A DNA stretch of 64,000 nucleotides from an uncultured Clostridia bacterium (GCA_934757855.1 CAKVLR010000001.1:62001-126000), one strand, 5' to 3'. Positions 51,135 to 61,200 are shown, numbered from the stretch's first letter. Translations and numbers: made by a program. The notes: generated by a model from the sequence alone, not told the origin.

Positions 51135-52121
51135 TTACAAAACTCTTTTCTGTAAAGTCCTATTTTGCGACAAAGTTTGCATACCAAAAACAGTCCTTTC
51201 CCCTTGTGCAATATAAACAGGCAAACCTAGCCTTTGTGCCATATATTGATTAAGACCTTCGATTTTGCTACCATTGCCACAAAATATTACACCTTGTGCG
51301 CGCACTTTTGCACAAACTTCAGCCTCACTTGCGGAAAGCAAACTACTAAGTGAATCAGCAATTACTTGATAATATTCTCGCAAAGCATCTAAAATATCAA
51401 AGCCAGTTGCATTGATTGTTTTAGTTGCACCAGTTTTAATTTCCGTACCAGTAACGGACAATGCCTTTGTGCCGTTAGGAATTAGGCTACCTATTTGTTC
51501 TTTCAAAGAAACGGCATTTTGCAGAGCAATTTTGACACCATACTTTGATTGAATATGATTGATAATTGCTAAATCTATGCTGACTGAGCCTATATTTATC
51601 GTAAAGCCTTGCACAATACCTTCGCTACCTAGTATGGCAATATCCGTACAACCTGAACCTATATCAACGAGAGCGCAATATTCAAAGTCGTCAAACCCAA
51701 CTCCACAACCCACAATATCAGCAATAGGCGCAGGAATTAAGGTTAATTTACTAATTCCAGCAGTGTAGCCCGCATTGAAGAATTTTTGCTTATCTTGAAT
51801 AGTTGTACCACACGGAATACTAAAATACGCCTCAACCGTAGCATTAGGTTTATCGGTCATAACTCTGCGCAAAAACTCACGCAACATAGATGCGCACGCT
51901 CTTTCATCAGTGATGACGCCTTCCATAATAGGCGAAACTAAATACTGCCCTTCTTGCCTTGATATTTTGACCGCTTTCTGACCGTAATCTACAATTTTAT
52001 CAACACCGCCTACATTTTGATACAAAACTTTTGTAGGTTCGTTCAATACAATACCTATTTTATCTCTATAAATAACCGTCCTAAAAGACCCCAAATCTAT
52101 AAATAAACGAATTTTTGCCAT
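51135..52121 (-). CDS. Divergent MreB/Mbl-like actin
   Basis: 328 residues from ATG at 52121. The actin fold is seen in FIDLGSFRTVIYRDKIGIVLNEPT, SIPCGTTIQDKQKFFNAGYTAGISKLTLIPAPIADIVG, ALVDIGSGCTDIAILG and IFCGNGSKIEGLNQYMAQRLGLPV. Phosphate-loop residues differ from typical MreB (SFRT for TANT, SGCT for GGTT). MreB guides sidewall synthesis. mreC and mreD do not follow, so this may be a specialised paralogue. Confidence 0.82.
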   Translation of the reverse strand: MAKIRLFIDLGSFRTVIYRDKIGIVLNEPTKVLYQNVGGVDKIVDYGQKAVKISRQEGQYLVSPIMEGVITDERACASMLREFLRRVMTDKPNATVEAYFSIPCGTTIQDKQKFFNAGYTAGISKLTLIPAPIADIVGCGVGFDDFEYCALVDIGSGCTDIAILGSEGIVQGFTINIGSVSIDLAIINHIQSKYGVKIALQNAVSLKEQIGSLIPNGTKALSVTGTEIKTGATKTINATGFDILDALREYYQVIADSLSSLLSASEAEVCAKVRAQGVIFCGNGSKIEGLNQYMAQRLGLPVYIAQGERTVFGMQTLSQNRTLQKRVL

Positions 52122-52175
52122 AACAACCACTCTACTTCTTTTTTATAATTGTATCACAAGGTATTCAATTTGGCA

Positions 52176-52206
52176 AATAAAAAATAGTATCTTTGTTAGA
52201 TACTAC
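52176..52206 (-). terminator. Terminator after the Ppx/GppA-like gene
   Basis: Minus-strand TAGTATCT, loop AACAA, AGATACTA then TTTTTTATTT. Confidence 0.85.
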
Positions 52207-52213
52207 CTTAATT

Positions 52214-53776
52214 TTATAATAATTCGAGATTTTTACCATAAACTTTCTTAAAATCGCCCGCAGCCTCATTGGCACAGCACAACTCAAAACTTATATCTTG
52301 ATTGTCTGTAACGGTCTTCATAATTACTGAATCACCCAACACATCACAAACCAAATCAGTAACATAACCTTGTTGTGAACGGTCAAGCGCAACTGCAATC
52401 TTTAAAATAACCGCTAATTTTTTAACCGCTTGCAAGTCTTCATCATTTACCAAATCTTTAAAGCGCACCCAATCACTGAGGCTAAAATCTTCACTATTTT
52501 GAGATGAAGCAATAAAAGCAGCCAGAATTATATCAGTGTGTGAAACACCATAAATTTGCGAGTTTAATATTACTTGCAAAGCATCTTTTTTGCTAGAATT
52601 ATAACGCAATCTCGCTCCACAATCATACATATAACTAGCAATTTTCAACGCTCTAATGTATTGCCTACCCAACTTGTGCATTACGCGAAGTTGCCTAAAC
52701 AAAAGTGTAGCAAGGTAATACACATGAGCCGAATTTGTCACCGCTGTTTGGTGATAAATAACATTACATTGCAAACTATAAGACACCAAATCAACAATAG
52801 GCTTTTCCGCAGTTGCTGGTACGCATTGAGTAAACAGTACACCAGTTGTCACATCGCTTGCAGAAATTAAAATTTCATCAATTTCAAGCACTTCATTAAT
52901 CGCTTTTGCAATAGCAAGCCCACACGCAACTGTGCTAGAAGCCCTAGAGGATATGCCACGAATACGAGCGCGTTTGTCCAAATTTAGACCCTTAATTGCA
53001 TTGTAAACATTTTCAAAATCAGCCATATCAATTTTGTAAGAATGAGCAATGTCCAAAGGATATTTTTTACCCAAACGGCTAATTTTACCTATACTCAAAA
53101 ATACATCACCTAGCCCAACAAATCTAAATTCTTCCCTGTCAATTTCGTTTAACCAAGTAACCTCAGTTTGTATTCTTTTCTTAAAGAAATCGCACATCTC
53201 TTGCATTTGCTTTTCAGGGTTATTTACAGAATCCATAAACAAAGTTGACAAAGATTCTGCACCAAATTGAATAGTTGTGCTGTTTAATATTGTTTTCCTT
53301 GAATAGTGAATAATGTGTGTATATTCATCTTCAATATCAACGATAACACCTTTTGGCGCATCAGTTGTGTTGATAGCACCATTATAAAGTGCCACAATCT
53401 CATCTTGGTCTTGCATCAAGCGAATTTTAAATCCAGATGCAATTTCCAATTCTTCCAAAAAGCCATAATGGTTTTTCGCCTCTCTAAACGCAGGAGTTGC
53501 ATATGCTGTGGCCTTTGTTACCTCCAAAGAATCACACAACTTGCGGTACATTTTTACAATTTTTACTACATCAGCAATTTGAGTAGGTTTGATAAAACCA
53601 TCACGATTTATATCTTCAAAAATTTTTACAGGCTCGATAAATTCATCAAATACATCAAAAGAATTATTTGGAATATACCACGCCAACACCAATCTCGCAT
53701 AACGCGGTGTCAACTCAAGCAGTGCAATTTTTTCTTTTTGTGCATCATAAGCCATTCTGTTTATATCAATAGTCAC
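52214..53776 (-). CDS. Ppx/GppA-like protein with altered nucleotide loop
   Basis: 520 residues: the actin-like phosphatase fold of Ppx/GppA (about 1-320), including TKATAYATPAFREAKNHYGFLEELEIASGFKIRLMQDQDEIVALYNGA, then a helical HD-like domain (about 325-500, MHKLGRQYIRALKIASYMYDCGARL). Where the family has DIGGGSTE this protein reads DIEDEYTH. Ppx/GppA hydrolyse polyphosphate or pppGpp; the altered loop suggests reduced or changed activity, perhaps regulatory. The start is GTG, AGAGGA upstream, 4 bases after the ferredoxin gene. Confidence 0.8.
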   Translation of the reverse strand: MTIDINRMAYDAQKEKIALLELTPRYARLVLAWYIPNNSFDVFDEFIEPVKIFEDINRDGFIKPTQIADVVKIVKMYRKLCDSLEVTKATAYATPAFREAKNHYGFLEELEIASGFKIRLMQDQDEIVALYNGAINTTDAPKGVIVDIEDEYTHIIHYSRKTILNSTTIQFGAESLSTLFMDSVNNPEKQMQEMCDFFKKRIQTEVTWLNEIDREEFRFVGLGDVFLSIGKISRLGKKYPLDIAHSYKIDMADFENVYNAIKGLNLDKRARIRGISSRASSTVACGLAIAKAINEVLEIDEILISASDVTTGVLFTQCVPATAEKPIVDLVSYSLQCNVIYHQTAVTNSAHVYYLATLLFRQLRVMHKLGRQYIRALKIASYMYDCGARLRYNSSKKDALQVILNSQIYGVSHTDIILAAFIASSQNSEDFSLSDWVRFKDLVNDEDLQAVKKLAVILKIAVALDRSQQGYVTDLVCDVLGDSVIMKTVTDNQDISFELCCANEAAGDFKKVYGKNLELL

Positions 53777-53780
53777 AATC

Positions 53781-53954
53781 TTAGTCCTCTTTAATAGTTA
53801 TTGCTTGCACTGGGCAAACACCTTCACAGGTTTTACATTTGATGCAAATCTCAGGATTAATTTGCGCTTTGCCATTTTCATCAAATTGAATTGCACCCAC
53901 AGGACACATATTTACACACGCCCCACAACCAATACAAGTATCTTTATCTACCAT
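53781..53954 (-). CDS. 4Fe-4S ferredoxin
   Basis: 57 residues, MVDKDTCIGCGACVNMCPVGAI through CIKCKTCEGVCPVQAI: two CxxCxxCxxxCP clusters, a typical bacterial 2[4Fe-4S] ferredoxin. ATG at 53954 with AAGGAG 7 bases upstream. It precedes the Ppx/GppA-like gene by 4 bases, an unexpected operon partner. Confidence 0.95.
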   Translation of the reverse strand: MVDKDTCIGCGACVNMCPVGAIQFDENGKAQINPEICIKCKTCEGVCPVQAITIKED

Positions 53955-54126
53955 AATTAGACTCCTTAAATAACCTATTTTTAGCACTATATCACAATTT
54001 TGATAGTTTTGTCAAGACGATAACACTAAAAAAAACTTTTTTAAAAATTTTTTAAAAAATTGTGTAAAAACCCTTTATTTATTTAAAAATATATGATATA
54101 ATGTATCTACCAAATTGGTGATTTAT

Positions 54127-54215
54127 GCGGTCATGGCGGAACTGGCAGACGCACAAGACTAAGGATCTTGTGGTAATTTTATACCGTGGAGGTTCAAGTC
54201 CTCTTGACCGCACCA
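54127..54215 (+). tRNA. tRNA-Leu(AAG)
   Basis: 89 bases with a long variable arm and encoded CCA. Acceptor GCGGTCA/TGACCGC, anticodon stem CAAGA/TCTTG around loop CTAAGGA, giving anticodon AAG (A34, reads CUU). T-arm GGAGG-TTCAAGT-CCTCT. Its 3' end and terminator are duplicated at 54403-54453. Confidence 0.96.
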
Positions 54216-54453
54216 ACTTAGCACTTTTATAGTGCTTTTCTTTTTGTCAAGAGGACTTCAAGTGCTTTGCACTTCGTACGCTCTAAAAGCGTACAACCTC
54301 CACTTCCGTGGACGGACACTCGCCGATGTTACTTAGTTTTTTAAATTGAAATTATCTCGGCTCGCTAATACGCTAGGCACGGCAAAGCCTGCCTGCTACA
54401 CGCCTCTTGACCGCACCAACTTAGCACTTTTATAGTGCTTTTCTTTTTGTCAA
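54200..54453 (+). repeat. Duplicated tRNA-Leu 3' end and terminator flanking a hairpin-rich insert
   Basis: A perfect 51-bp direct repeat (54200-54250 and 54403-54453) covers the last 16 bases of tRNA-Leu plus a terminator (GCAC...GTGC, then TTTTCTTTTT). Directly after the first copy is a 13-base inverted copy of the tRNA T-arm (54246-54258 against 54196-54208). The insert holds hairpins AAGTGC/GCACTT, GTACGC/GCGTAC, CCAC/GTGG and AGGCA/TGCCT. The rest of the 53955-54612 gap holds only the tRNA and a promoter. Compare 33977-34148. Confidence 0.88.
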
Positions 54454-54551
54454 CAGGACTTGCAAGTGCTTGGATTAATATTTGCCAACATATTATCTTA
54501 ATAGATTATGTTTGTGTCAATTTTTGTCAAAAATTGTCAAATTGTAAATAC

Positions 54552-54580
54552 TTGACTTTTATATGGGTTTATGTTATAAT
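54552..54580 (+). promoter_or_regulatory. Promoter of the 337-residue unknown gene
   Basis: TTGACT (54552-54557), 17 bases, TATAAT (54575-54580), 33 bases before ATG 54613. Confidence 0.8.
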
Positions 54581-54612
54581 CAACTCAAGAATAACATATT
54601 TAGGTGGTTATT

Positions 54613-55626
54613 ATGTCTCAAACGCAAAGTGACTGTGCCAATCTTAGCAAGATTTACAGAGGCACAAAATTAACTTTTGAGCAGGATATTGAGTTTCGCC
54701 AAGAAAACCTTAGGCGCGACCGAGTTTATCGTATTTACCCGCCTAGAAAATCAAAGGAGCAAAAGCAAATCAAAGACCCTAGTTTTAGGATTGACTCTTT
54801 CCGCACGCGCAAAAATCTTGCTGTGTCAAATTTGCCTTTGGCTGAGCACGCTCGTATGCAACGATACAATATTGTTTGTTCGCCAAGTTATTACAAAGAA
54901 ATGGCGAAAGCACCAAAATACATTTTTGATGCATATCATTTCAATTTCTCATATGAACACAAAATAATGAGCAAAACACATTATTATGCAATAGCACCTA
55001 CGCTCCATACACTTACTGGTAAGACTTTGCCTATAATTTATCGTTTTAGTGTTTGTCGAGAACTAGGCAACCCTGAGCATTTTACCCTATCACTATACGC
55101 CGTTGTAGGCGGATATGAAGATGGCTTTTACTTCATTTCGCGACTGGACAACGACTCACCAAAATGTGCACACAAAATCAAGCAACCAAAATTAAAATCA
55201 ACTAGTTGCACAAAAGTTGCGCACCCCAAATTTCCTAACAAGCAAGAAATCGAAACTATCGACTTTCCACACATTCATAGACCCCACTTTAACGAACAAG
55301 AAATTGATAATCGTGAATTTTCACGCCCTATTCATTTAGAAAAATTGAAAGGCAAATCTTTTGAGCAATGTTTGTCAGCATTTTTAAAGATTTATAATAT
55401 TTTACCAGAGATGATACTAGTTAAGGAAAACTGTATGATTGATGATGTGTTAGAAGTCGCAAAATCTCAGCATTTTACCGATTACGCTGAGCCAAAATGT
55501 ATAGAAAAATTTTGCAAAACAAACCTTCAAGATTATATCAACTACCACGATTGCAATGTGTTTGAATACAAAAAACAAGTGGATTTGCCACAACAAAAAT
55601 GCGGAACTCCATACCTTAGATATTAA
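54613..55626 (+). CDS. Unknown soluble protein, 337 residues
   Basis: From ATG at 54613 (AGGTGG upstream). It is basic, with Arg/Lys-rich segments at the N-terminus (RQENLRRDRVYRIYPPRKSKEQ), no membrane segment, a central mixed part (IIYRFSVCRELGNPEHFTLSLYAVVGGYEDGFYFISRLD), a His-rich stretch (FPHIHRPHFNEQE) and several Cys at the C-terminal end. No family recognised. It is a single gene with its own promoter and terminator beside the tRNA-Leu repeat, so it could be cargo of that element (speculative). Confidence 0.7.
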   Translation: MSQTQSDCANLSKIYRGTKLTFEQDIEFRQENLRRDRVYRIYPPRKSKEQKQIKDPSFRIDSFRTRKNLAVSNLPLAEHARMQRYNIVCSPSYYKEMAKAPKYIFDAYHFNFSYEHKIMSKTHYYAIAPTLHTLTGKTLPIIYRFSVCRELGNPEHFTLSLYAVVGGYEDGFYFISRLDNDSPKCAHKIKQPKLKSTSCTKVAHPKFPNKQEIETIDFPHIHRPHFNEQEIDNREFSRPIHLEKLKGKSFEQCLSAFLKIYNILPEMILVKENCMIDDVLEVAKSQHFTDYAEPKCIEKFCKTNLQDYINYHDCNVFEYKKQVDLPQQKCGTPYLRY

Positions 55627-55673
55627 AAACAAACTGCCTAAATATACATTAAAGTATAAAAAGGCAGTTTTTA
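55626..55673. terminator. Bidirectional terminator between the 337-residue gene and ttcA
   Basis: AAACTGCCT and AGGCAGTTT around a 22-base A/T loop, with T-runs in both directions. Confidence 0.8.
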
Positions 55674-55712
55674 ATTTACAAAATATAATTATTTAATTAA
55701 AATCGTTTAACT

Positions 55713-56441
55713 TTATTCTTCAATATTTTTTACTGATACAGCAAACAATCTATTGCGTTCGGGGTGTGTGAGCGCACTCAAAATATGCTCGTGAACTTGA
55801 TGAATATTAGGTGCAATGTCGTTTAAGAGTTGCTTAAGATATTCGCGTTGGGTATTTTTGTCTGCTGGACAAGGATTTTCAAATACTGGTAAATGCTTTG
55901 AGTTTGCCTTAGTTTCTTTTTCCCAAACAAGAAGCAATGGTCTAATGACTGTTAGCCCTGTTTTATCCCAAAATGTCACAGGTTTAAAGGTTGCTAACCT
56001 ACTCTCATAAAACATTGACAAGAAGAAAGTTTCTACCAAATCATTTGCGTGGTGACCGAGTGCTATTTTGTTGCAGTTAAATTTTTTTGCACATTCCGCC
56101 AAAATCCCCCTACGCATACGCGTGCAAAGACTACAAGGATTTTTTTCTTTGCGGATTTCAAATAAAATTTGATAAATTTGCGAATTAACCACTTCATATT
56201 GAACATTCAAGTCCGCACACATTTTAGCAATTTTTGAGAAATCAGACTTTCCATCAAACATATCAATAGTGACCGCAACGATTTCAAATTTCTTTGGATA
56301 GTAGTGTCTAAGTGAAGCCATACATTCCAAAAGAGTTAGACTATCTTTTCCCCCACTTATTCCTAGCAAAACCCTGTCGCCATCTTGTATCATATCATAA
56401 TCTTCAAGCGCCTTGCGCACTTTTCCTTGAATTTTTTGCAT
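55713..56441 (-). CDS. TtcA-family tRNA thiolation ATPase
   Basis: 242 residues. PP-loop SGGKDS (29-34), the Cys pair CSLCTRMRRG, and KIALGHHANDLVETFFLSMFY are typical of the TtcA branch of tRNA sulfuration enzymes; TtcA makes 2-thiocytidine at position 32 with a [4Fe-4S] cluster. Functional specificity could differ, since Firmicute relatives are uncharacterised. ATG at 56441 with AGGAG 6 bases upstream. Confidence 0.85.
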   Translation of the reverse strand: MQKIQGKVRKALEDYDMIQDGDRVLLGISGGKDSLTLLECMASLRHYYPKKFEIVAVTIDMFDGKSDFSKIAKMCADLNVQYEVVNSQIYQILFEIRKEKNPCSLCTRMRRGILAECAKKFNCNKIALGHHANDLVETFFLSMFYESRLATFKPVTFWDKTGLTVIRPLLLVWEKETKANSKHLPVFENPCPADKNTQREYLKQLLNDIAPNIHQVHEHILSALTHPERNRLFAVSVKNIEE

Positions 56442-56592
56442 TGCTACTCCTAAAAAATAACTTGTCATTTATTTTACCACCATTTTGGTAGTATTTCAAC
56501 TAAAAATTTAAAAAAATTAACAAAATTTAGCACAATATCACAAAATTTTACATACTTTACTCTATAAAATCATTATGTATATTGAGGTATTT

Positions 56593-56832
56593 ATGGATAT
56601 TGTGTTAGAAGTTGCAAAATATTATATTCAAAATAACAGCACTGTACGCGAATGTGCCAAACATTTTCACAAAAGCAAAAGCACCATTCACAATTATTTG
56701 CACCTTTTATTACCAAACAAAAGCCCTAGTTTATATGAAAAAGTGAGTGCGCAAGCGCAACTCAACTTTAATGAAAAGCATATTCGCGGAGGCAATGCCA
56801 CCAAACTAAAATATGCAAGTATTAATCATTAA
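56593..56832 (+). CDS. spoIIID: Sporulation transcriptional regulator SpoIIID
   Basis: 79 residues. Helix-turn-helix VRECAKHFHKSKSTIHNYLHLLLP and the C-terminal basic motif HIRGGNATKLKY are hallmarks of SpoIIID, the sigma-E-dependent mother-cell regulator that acts before sigma-K. ATG at 56593 with GAGGT 5 bases upstream (an in-frame ATG lies at 56575). It overlaps the convergent gene by 11 bases at the 3' end. Confidence 0.93.
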   Translation: MDIVLEVAKYYIQNNSTVRECAKHFHKSKSTIHNYLHLLLPNKSPSLYEKVSAQAQLNFNEKHIRGGNATKLKYASINH

Positions 56833-57781
56833 TCTTTGGTCTAGCAAAGATTATCCAGCAAGCAAAACAAATCACAGTTACTCCTGCAAACGCGCTACCC
56901 AAAATTATCCAAATAGGGCTTGCTTTTTTAGCCCATTTTGCATATAATGTCACATCATTTGTAAATTGATAATTACTCCCAACATAACTAGATGTTTGGA
57001 AATTTTCTTTTGTAAACCAACCTTCAAAAGTGTAACCATCGCGCGTAGGAATTAAATCTTTTAATATGCCATTATCTCCATAAGCATAATCACCAAATTT
57101 AACTGATTTTTGCTCAAAAATATCATCAGCAAATGAAATATTACAAAATTTTTCTACATATTTGCCGTAAACATCAATATCACCAGTTGAACCTAACTCA
57201 ATCGCTTCAATTTTGGTCGTAAGCAAAACATCTCGGTACCAGCCCTCAAAGGAATACCCAAACATAACAGGCTCTAATGCGTTTAAATCTACTCGTTCCT
57301 CAATCGTATAAGTAGTCTTTATAGGCAAAGTCACACCTTCTGGCATACCTTTGTAGTTAATATTATATGATATTGCGCTATAATCGGCATAAAGAGTAAA
57401 ATCTTCCGCAGTAGTAATTGCGTTTCGCGGAATAATGTAATTTTCGTTTTCTGCATCATATTCAAGTTCGTTTATATAGCCATTTAAGCCCCATCCATTG
57501 AAAGTATAACCTGTTTTAGCAATAGGTGCTTTGATAAAAAGTGGTGGTAAATCTTCACTTACTACATAACTTGTAGGGTTGCCATTTAATTCTTCTGTTG
57601 TCATCAAACGAGTATCACCATTAAAAGTAACTTTGTATGTGATATTAATAGTCGTTATTTCGCCCTCTGCCAAAACTTCAGTTTGTTTTGTAGTAAAAAG
57701 TAAGCAAAAACTGAGTGCAAGCAATACTATACACACTATTCCGCAAATAATTGAATTTGATAAAATTTTATTCTTTTGCAT
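56822..57781 (-). CDS. InlB B-repeat-like membrane-anchored surface protein
   Basis: 319 residues. An N-terminal hydrophobic segment (about 10-30) acts as signal or anchor, and a second (about 290-312, PIWIILGSAFAGVTVICFACWIIF) anchors the C-terminus. Between them are three Listeria-Bacteroides type repeats, GYTFNGWGLNGY, GYSFEGWYRDV and GYTFEGWFTKE, with linked beta strands. Likely a surface adhesin or structural protein. No LPxTG. Confidence 0.85.
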   Translation of the reverse strand: MQKNKILSNSIICGIVCIVLLALSFCLLFTTKQTEVLAEGEITTINITYKVTFNGDTRLMTTEELNGNPTSYVVSEDLPPLFIKAPIAKTGYTFNGWGLNGYINELEYDAENENYIIPRNAITTAEDFTLYADYSAISYNINYKGMPEGVTLPIKTTYTIEERVDLNALEPVMFGYSFEGWYRDVLLTTKIEAIELGSTGDIDVYGKYVEKFCNISFADDIFEQKSVKFGDYAYGDNGILKDLIPTRDGYTFEGWFTKENFQTSSYVGSNYQFTNDVTLYAKWAKKASPIWIILGSAFAGVTVICFACWIIFARPKIND

Positions 57782-57941
57782 AGCAATCCCCTATCATTTA
57801 TCTATATTATACCCAAAATTCAATATAAAATCAAATAAATATGCATATAAAACTAAAAAATTACCTTTACAAAAAATATCTTTAAATTTTCAAATTTTTA
57901 TTTAACTAAAATTATAAATTTAAACAATATCTGATTTTTTA

Positions 57942-57982
57942 TATGAAAAAAGTCCACAAGCATAATACTTGTAGACTTTTAT
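57942..57982 (-). terminator. Terminator of the 83-residue gene
   Basis: Minus-strand AAAGTCTACAAG, a 7-base loop, CTTGTGGACTTT (12-bp stem, one G-U) then TTTTC. It ends the 58.2-62.2 kb unit. Confidence 0.85.
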
Positions 57983-57983
57983 T

Positions 57984-58235
57984 TTAGTCAGATGTAATTA
58001 TTTTTTTAATTTCGTTTAATTGCTCCAAGTCAATCAAGTCAATCTTGCGCTTTGCATCTTGATAAGCCATACGCAAAATTTCAGGATACTTAGGGTCTTG
58101 AACCTTAGCAATCATAACATCAACGAGTGCCAACAATTCATCTTTAGATTGATAATCTATTGATGTCAAAATCTTTTCAAAAATATTGTAACTCATTTCG
58201 ATTACTTTTGGGTCATTTGGTGATAATTTTTCCAT
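57984..58235 (-). CDS. Small helical protein, 83 residues
   Basis: From ATG at 58235 (AGGAG 8 bases upstream): MEKLSPNDPKVIEMSYNIFEKILTS, followed by helices ending LEQLNEIKKIITSD. Acidic, soluble, no family recognised. It follows the 1318-residue gene by 31 bases, so the two are probably co-expressed. Confidence 0.7.
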   Translation of the reverse strand: MEKLSPNDPKVIEMSYNIFEKILTSIDYQSKDELLALVDVMIAKVQDPKYPEILRMAYQDAKRKIDLIDLEQLNEIKKIITSD

Positions 58236-58266
58236 AATCAATTCTCCTATCAATAGTTATCTATTT

Positions 58267-61200
58267 TTATTGAAATTCATCAAGTGTTGCAACTCTTGCG
58301 CTCTTTGGAGTGGCAGGAGTATCTCCTGAATCGGTCACAACTGCTGGTGACATTTCTTCTTCATCGCTTCTAAGCATACTGTAAAAACCATTGTTTAAAA
58401 TGATATTTACTGCTTTGTCATCAAGATATTTTACAACGACATCTTTGCCACCTTCGGCTTTAATGTATTGTTTAAATGTAGCAGTTGTAAATTTTTCTCC
58501 AAGTTTGTCAGCATTCGCTTGTCTAAACTCAACTACCTTTTTAGCGAGGCTTTCTGCAACCTTTTGCAAGTTGTTTACCACCTCGTGTTCAACGGCATAT
58601 TTAGACAAATCGTCAAATTCAGGGTGCTCACCCTTAGCACGCTTGCCAGAAATTTTGTCCATAATAAAGCCAACATTTGCTGACAATTCACGCTCAATAT
58701 AGAGTTCTTTTGCTTGTTCACTGAGCATTGTACGCTCCATACCCTCAGCAGTACGCAAAGCTTCAATGACTTGCTTGCCTTCTTGATATTGTCTAATCCA
58801 ATTTTTGCTTACAGCGTTTGCAACATATTCTTGACACATATTCATAACGCTAGTAGGGCATTTGCTCTTGTCGCCTCTCTCAAATCCATAGAAACTATTA
58901 GGCAAACCAACAGAGGTAAACTCTATATCTTTTTGTTTTTCCAATTCTTCCGCTTCTTGTCTTTCTCTTTCAAGGCGTTCTCTCTCCAAACGCTCTTTTT
59001 CCAAAATTGCGTTACGCTCTTGCGCTAGTTTAACTATATCTACATTTTCAAAATCAATTACTGGTTCCAAAATGTCGTTATTCTCATGGTCTGCAACCTC
59101 TTTTTTAGCCTCTTTAATTAATTTATCATTTGCGATAATTACTTGTTTAAGAGCCTCTGCTTCAGCCTGCGCTTGCGCCATTTTGCCAATACTATCAGCA
59201 GTCTGCTGTTTGTGGTCCATTTCCGCTTGCTCTTTCTTTGCTTGATTTGCAAGCATTGCTTGGTTAAGCGCTTCTGCTTGCTTGCTTGCAGTTACCACAT
59301 TATTTCTTGTGTCAATCGCTTGTTGAAGAGCATTTGCTTGGTTAAAGGCAGTCGCAAGTTTTTCATTAATTTTGTCATCTTTTGCAATAGGTTGTGCTAC
59401 TTTTGGTAATAATGACTCAATTTTTACATTTGTGTGGTACATTTCATAAATATTTGCTTCTTCTTCTGTACAAAGTACACCATTTATAACTTTTGTCTTT
59501 GGTTGATTGATAGGCATTCTAAGCCCATTGTAAACGGCTAGTGTACAAAGTTGTGTACCAACAAAGTAATATTCGCCAGAGATATTTGTTGCAAACATTT
59601 TTGTAAAATTGCCAATATTGTCGAATCTACTTAATTGATTTTCTAAGTTCTCTCTGTTACGAATTAACTCGCACATTTCATCAAATATATAGTATTCTTT
59701 AGCGGTACACTTACGACCATTGATACGACTTGAGTTTGTCACTAGATTGTTGAAATCTTTTGTTTGAAAATCTTCCATAATGTCAGTTTCGTTTACTTCT
59801 TTGATATATCTAGTAACACTCTTTGAAAGCACTTGCTTAGTAACCCTAAGTCCGTTTTTGTCAAAAATGACCTCAAACTCGTGTCCATCGGTATCAATTC
59901 TAGGTTGATGTTCATTTTGTGGAGGAGTTACTGTTGTGCTACCACTAGTTTCGGTAGTGCGGTAATCACCATTTTGATGGTATCTATCCAAAATCTCTTG
60001 TCTGTCTTTTTGGCGCTTCTCTCTCTCTTTACGAGCCTGACTAGCCAATTCTTGATTTGCAAGGTGCGCCTGTTTCTCGGCTTCCCTCTCTTGCTCTAAT
60101 TGAGCTAAAAGTTCTTCATTTTTGCGTTTTTGTTCCGCTTGCTCAGCATAGATTTTCGCTCTCTCACCTTTACGGTCAACAGCTTCTTGTTTTTGAGCTT
60201 TTTCTTGAATTTTTTGTTGAGCCAAAATAGCCAATCTTCTATCACGCTCACGCTCGTATAGTGCTTTGAGTTCTTCCGCTTGTTTTAATGCCTCATCTCG
60301 CTCAGCATTTGCCTTTTTAACAGCCTCATCATTTGCTTGTTGTTGATTCTCAGCCTCTTGTTGTTTTCTTAAATTCTCTTGACTCTGCCTCATTTCTTCT
60401 TCAGCACGCTGTTGTCGTGCTTGCGCATCTTGTTGTTCTTTTAATTTTTTAGCATCTTCCTCGGCTTTTCTCTTGGCTTCCTCTTCTGCCTTACGCTTAG
60501 CCTCAGCCTCTTTCCTTGCCTTTTCTTGCTCATCACGCACTCTTTGTTGTTGCAAAGCCATTTGCTCATACAAGAAATTACTATCATTGTTTGCTTGCTG
60601 TCTAATAGTTGGCTCACCCAATACATTTGTAGCAGTTGGCACCATTCTTGCATAAAGAATGTTACCGATATTTGTAGCATCTACATCAACACCTTTGCTT
60701 TCAGCAAACGAAGTAAGATTAACTTGAAAATCTTGAGCAAAACTATTGATACTTTCTGCATAATAATCAGCGATAAGTGGCATATATTGCTTGTTATCCT
60801 CTGAAACGGTAAGGTTTTCAAAGTTTAACAAAGCCTCAACCATAAATGCATTGCTCAATACATCAGCATCATCTTTTTCAAGATTAAACATATAGCACAT
60901 ATCAGATGCAATCAAGCAAGATGCAATACGCGCAATGCTGTCCTTGTCTTGATTAAATTGCTCAGCACTAGGCAAGTTTTCAGCACCTTTTGCAATCGCT
61001 TGCTCAGTCAAATCAATAAAGTGCTTTACCGAAACCTCACTCAAAGCCTTCAAAGTCATATAAATTTGTTCGCCTTGCGTGTTTTTGCTAGATACAGCCA
61101 TAGTGTAATTTGCGCGCACACCACTAGCACGAGCATTGCCCGCCTTTTTGGCATAGTTTTTAATTCCGCGCAAAGAACTGAAAATTCTCTTTTTGTATAA

